From Phycisphaeraceae bacterium (lineage in GTDB: Bacteria; Planctomycetota; Phycisphaerae; Phycisphaerales; UBA1924): a stretch of 64,000 bases of DNA. Below the pieces are notes generated by a model that saw nothing but the letters and a program-made list of their open reading frames with translations, was not told the origin of the DNA and made no database searches. Location of the stretch: the NCBI GenBank assembly GCA_019636495.1, contig JAHBXL010000011.1:1-64000 (forward strand), written 5' to 3'. Below, piece by piece: positions 62,787 through 64,000 of the stretch. Within the stretch, counting starts at the first letter, position 1. The number at the start of each line of letters is the position of its first letter. A program made the translations under genes and the position numbers.

Positions 62787-64000
62787 ATGGCACGCTCACG
62801 CGCTGCTGTGGGGCTGGGCGCACTGGCGCTCGCCACCGCGGCGATCCTGATTCCTGTCTACGCCCACGAAGGGCACAACAAGCCCGCCGGGGCGACGTTT
62901 GATCCGAATGCACCGAAAAGGGTCTCGGAGGCGACCGCCGCAGCGATTGGCCTTGCCACCGCCGAGGTGGACTTCGGGCAGGTCGAAGACGTCGTCCGCC
63001 TGACCGGCATGGTCCGGGCGCGTCCGGACGCGCTGGTGGCCGTCTCACCCCGCTACGCGGGCGTGGTTCGCCTGGTCGCCGTCCAGCCGGGCGACCTCGT
63101 TGTGAAGGGCGCGACACTGGCCGAGGTTGATTCGCCGGAGATGGCGAAGCTGCTCTACGACGTCCGCCGACTGGAAGGAGAAACCGAGCGGCTGAACGCT
63201 GAACTGAAGCGGGCTGAGTCGCAGGTGCAGTCGCTTGAGATCGAGCTGCCCGCCCTTACGCAAGGCGCGGAGCTGCTCGAGGCCGAGGTGCAAAGACTCA
63301 CGAGTGCGGGTGAAAACGTCTCTGCCAACCTGCTGACTCAACGCAGATCCGAGGCGATCAAGCTGCGGGCCGACGCCGGCCTGCGCCGCGTCGCTCTGGA
63401 ACAGGCTCGGGCGGAGCTTGGGTCTCTGCGGAAGCAGGTCGAAACCACACACGCTTCAGTGGAGGCCCTCAGGGGGACACTCCCAGCCGAGAACGATCCG
63501 CACGCGGTCGAAGTGCTCGCCGACCCCGCTCGGCCGGGTCTGATTCGCTTCCTGGCACCGATCGACGGCGTGGTCACCACACGCAGCGCGGCGGTCGGCC
63601 AGGGCGTCGAAGCCGGTCAGCCCCTGCTGACGATCGGGGACTTCGCCCGAGTCCAGATCGAGGGCGAGTTACCCGAAGGCCTCGTCGACCGCCTCACTGC
63701 TGCCAGCGGCAGCAAGGTCCGCATCCGACGCGGTGTTGGCGCGGCAAGCGATGTGGTCGCGGAAGGAACGGTTCGCTTCGTCAGCCCGGTGATCGACGCC
63801 ACCAAGCGCACCGCGCACGTGCTGGTCGATGCCGAGAACGCCAGAGGCCTGCTCCGCCAGGGCCAGTTCGTGGACCTGTCGATCGTGCTCGCCAGCAACG
63901 ACTCGGCGGTGGTGATCCCCGCGTCGGCCATCGTCAAAGAGGGTCCCCTCCAGTACGTCTTCTTACGGGAGGGGAAGGGTGAAGACGTTGTCTACAAGAA
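62787..64000 (+). CDS. RND periplasmic adaptor, CzcB-like (block 3, incomplete)
   Basis: The product is open to the window end, with 404 codons visible. It starts MARSRAAVGLGALALATAAI (signal) with CGGAGGT about 7 bases upstream of the ATG. Adaptor features are VAVSPRYAGVVRLVAVQPGD, EVDSPEMAKLLYDVRRLEGE, a long coiled hairpin, LAPIDGVVTTRSAAVGQGVE and SPVIDATKRTAHVLVDAENA. It resembles CzcB/CusB-type adaptors but has no knuckle module. A CzcA-like gene is expected beyond the window. Confidence 0.88.
   Translation, partial: MARSRAAVGLGALALATAAILIPVYAHEGHNKPAGATFDPNAPKRVSEATAAAIGLATAEVDFGQVEDVVRLTGMVRARPDALVAVSPRYAGVVRLVAVQPGDLVVKGATLAEVDSPEMAKLLYDVRRLEGETERLNAELKRAESQVQSLEIELPALTQGAELLEAEVQRLTSAGENVSANLLTQRRSEAIKLRADAGLRRVALEQARAELGSLRKQVETTHASVEALRGTLPAENDPHAVEVLADPARPGLIRFLAPIDGVVTTRSAAVGQGVEAGQPLLTIGDFARVQIEGELPEGLVDRLTAASGSKVRIRRGVGAASDVVAEGTVRFVSPVIDATKRTAHVLVDAENARGLLRQGQFVDLSIVLASNDSAVVIPASAIVKEGPLQYVFLREGKGEDVVYK

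Overview
The window is high-GC bacterial DNA with long intergenic-poor gene runs and frequent ATGA/GTGA start-stop overlaps. The best guess is a planctomycete of the class Phycisphaerae. Support for this: a secreted protein ending in a planctomycete 'GC-type' dockerin-like tail (the ...AGCP end at 1567), a prepilin-like protein with a C-terminal GFGDGHVDF tail, a reduced division cluster, and arsenic and RND metal-efflux genes of a type common in that group. No rRNA, complete tRNA, CRISPR array, integrase or transposase was found.

Region by region. (1) 0-11 kb: a secreted repeat protein, recJ, an EEP-family lipoprotein, then a compact division/cell-wall block: rsmH, a membrane-anchored double-LysM protein, an FtsL-like bitopic protein and ftsI. 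An OPT peptide transporter follows. (2) 11-23 kb: housekeeping and lone genes. These are a membrane PP2C phosphatase, a PduO-type adenosyltransferase, an SRPBCC protein, a TraB-like protein with an internal pseudopilin-like segment, a lipoprotein hydrolase, a SUKH protein, ispG, an MFS exporter, prfC, a prepilin-like protein and a small membrane protein. (3) 23.6-29.0 kb: a catabolic cluster of a KamA-type radical-SAM aminomutase, both 3-oxoacid CoA-transferase subunits, a GSA-aminotransferase-like enzyme and a convergent PcaF-like thiolase. Together they could convert an alpha-amino acid (lysine or glutamate are candidates) through a beta-amino acid and a 3-oxoacid to acetyl-CoA. (4) 29-36.4 kb: a Tat-exported metallo-hydrolase, a GH43-like protein, MgtE, a large SGNH esterase with an unknown C-terminal region, a broken DinB-like gene and a small membrane protein.

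(5) 37-64 kb is a metal, metalloid and fluoride resistance region. It begins with arsR-arsC-arsM-arsC-acr3, followed by an opposing cysteine synthase. A fluoride riboswitch then heads crcB-DUF190-MFS. Next come two divergent-to-convergent heavy-metal blocks on the minus strand. The first runs small Cys-rich protein, czcC, czcB, czcA, a His-rich peptide, a membrane protein, a lipoprotein and a Zn/Cd P-type ATPase. The second runs small Cys-rich protein, czcC, a Cys/His-knuckle lipoprotein, a knuckle-bearing czcB and czcA. A third block starts on the plus strand (small Cys-rich protein, then an adaptor) and runs off the window end.

The most interesting items are as follows. One is the possible beta-amino-acid route at 23.6-29 kb. 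Another is a repeated C-x(1,2)-H-x6-C-x2-C knuckle module shared by an RND adaptor and a stand-alone lipoprotein. Three small secreted Cys-rich proteins each head an RND operon, and two of them share a 13-nt upstream element. The last is a 34-bp repeat of the fluoride riboswitch 5' half that forms the end of the acr3 gene.
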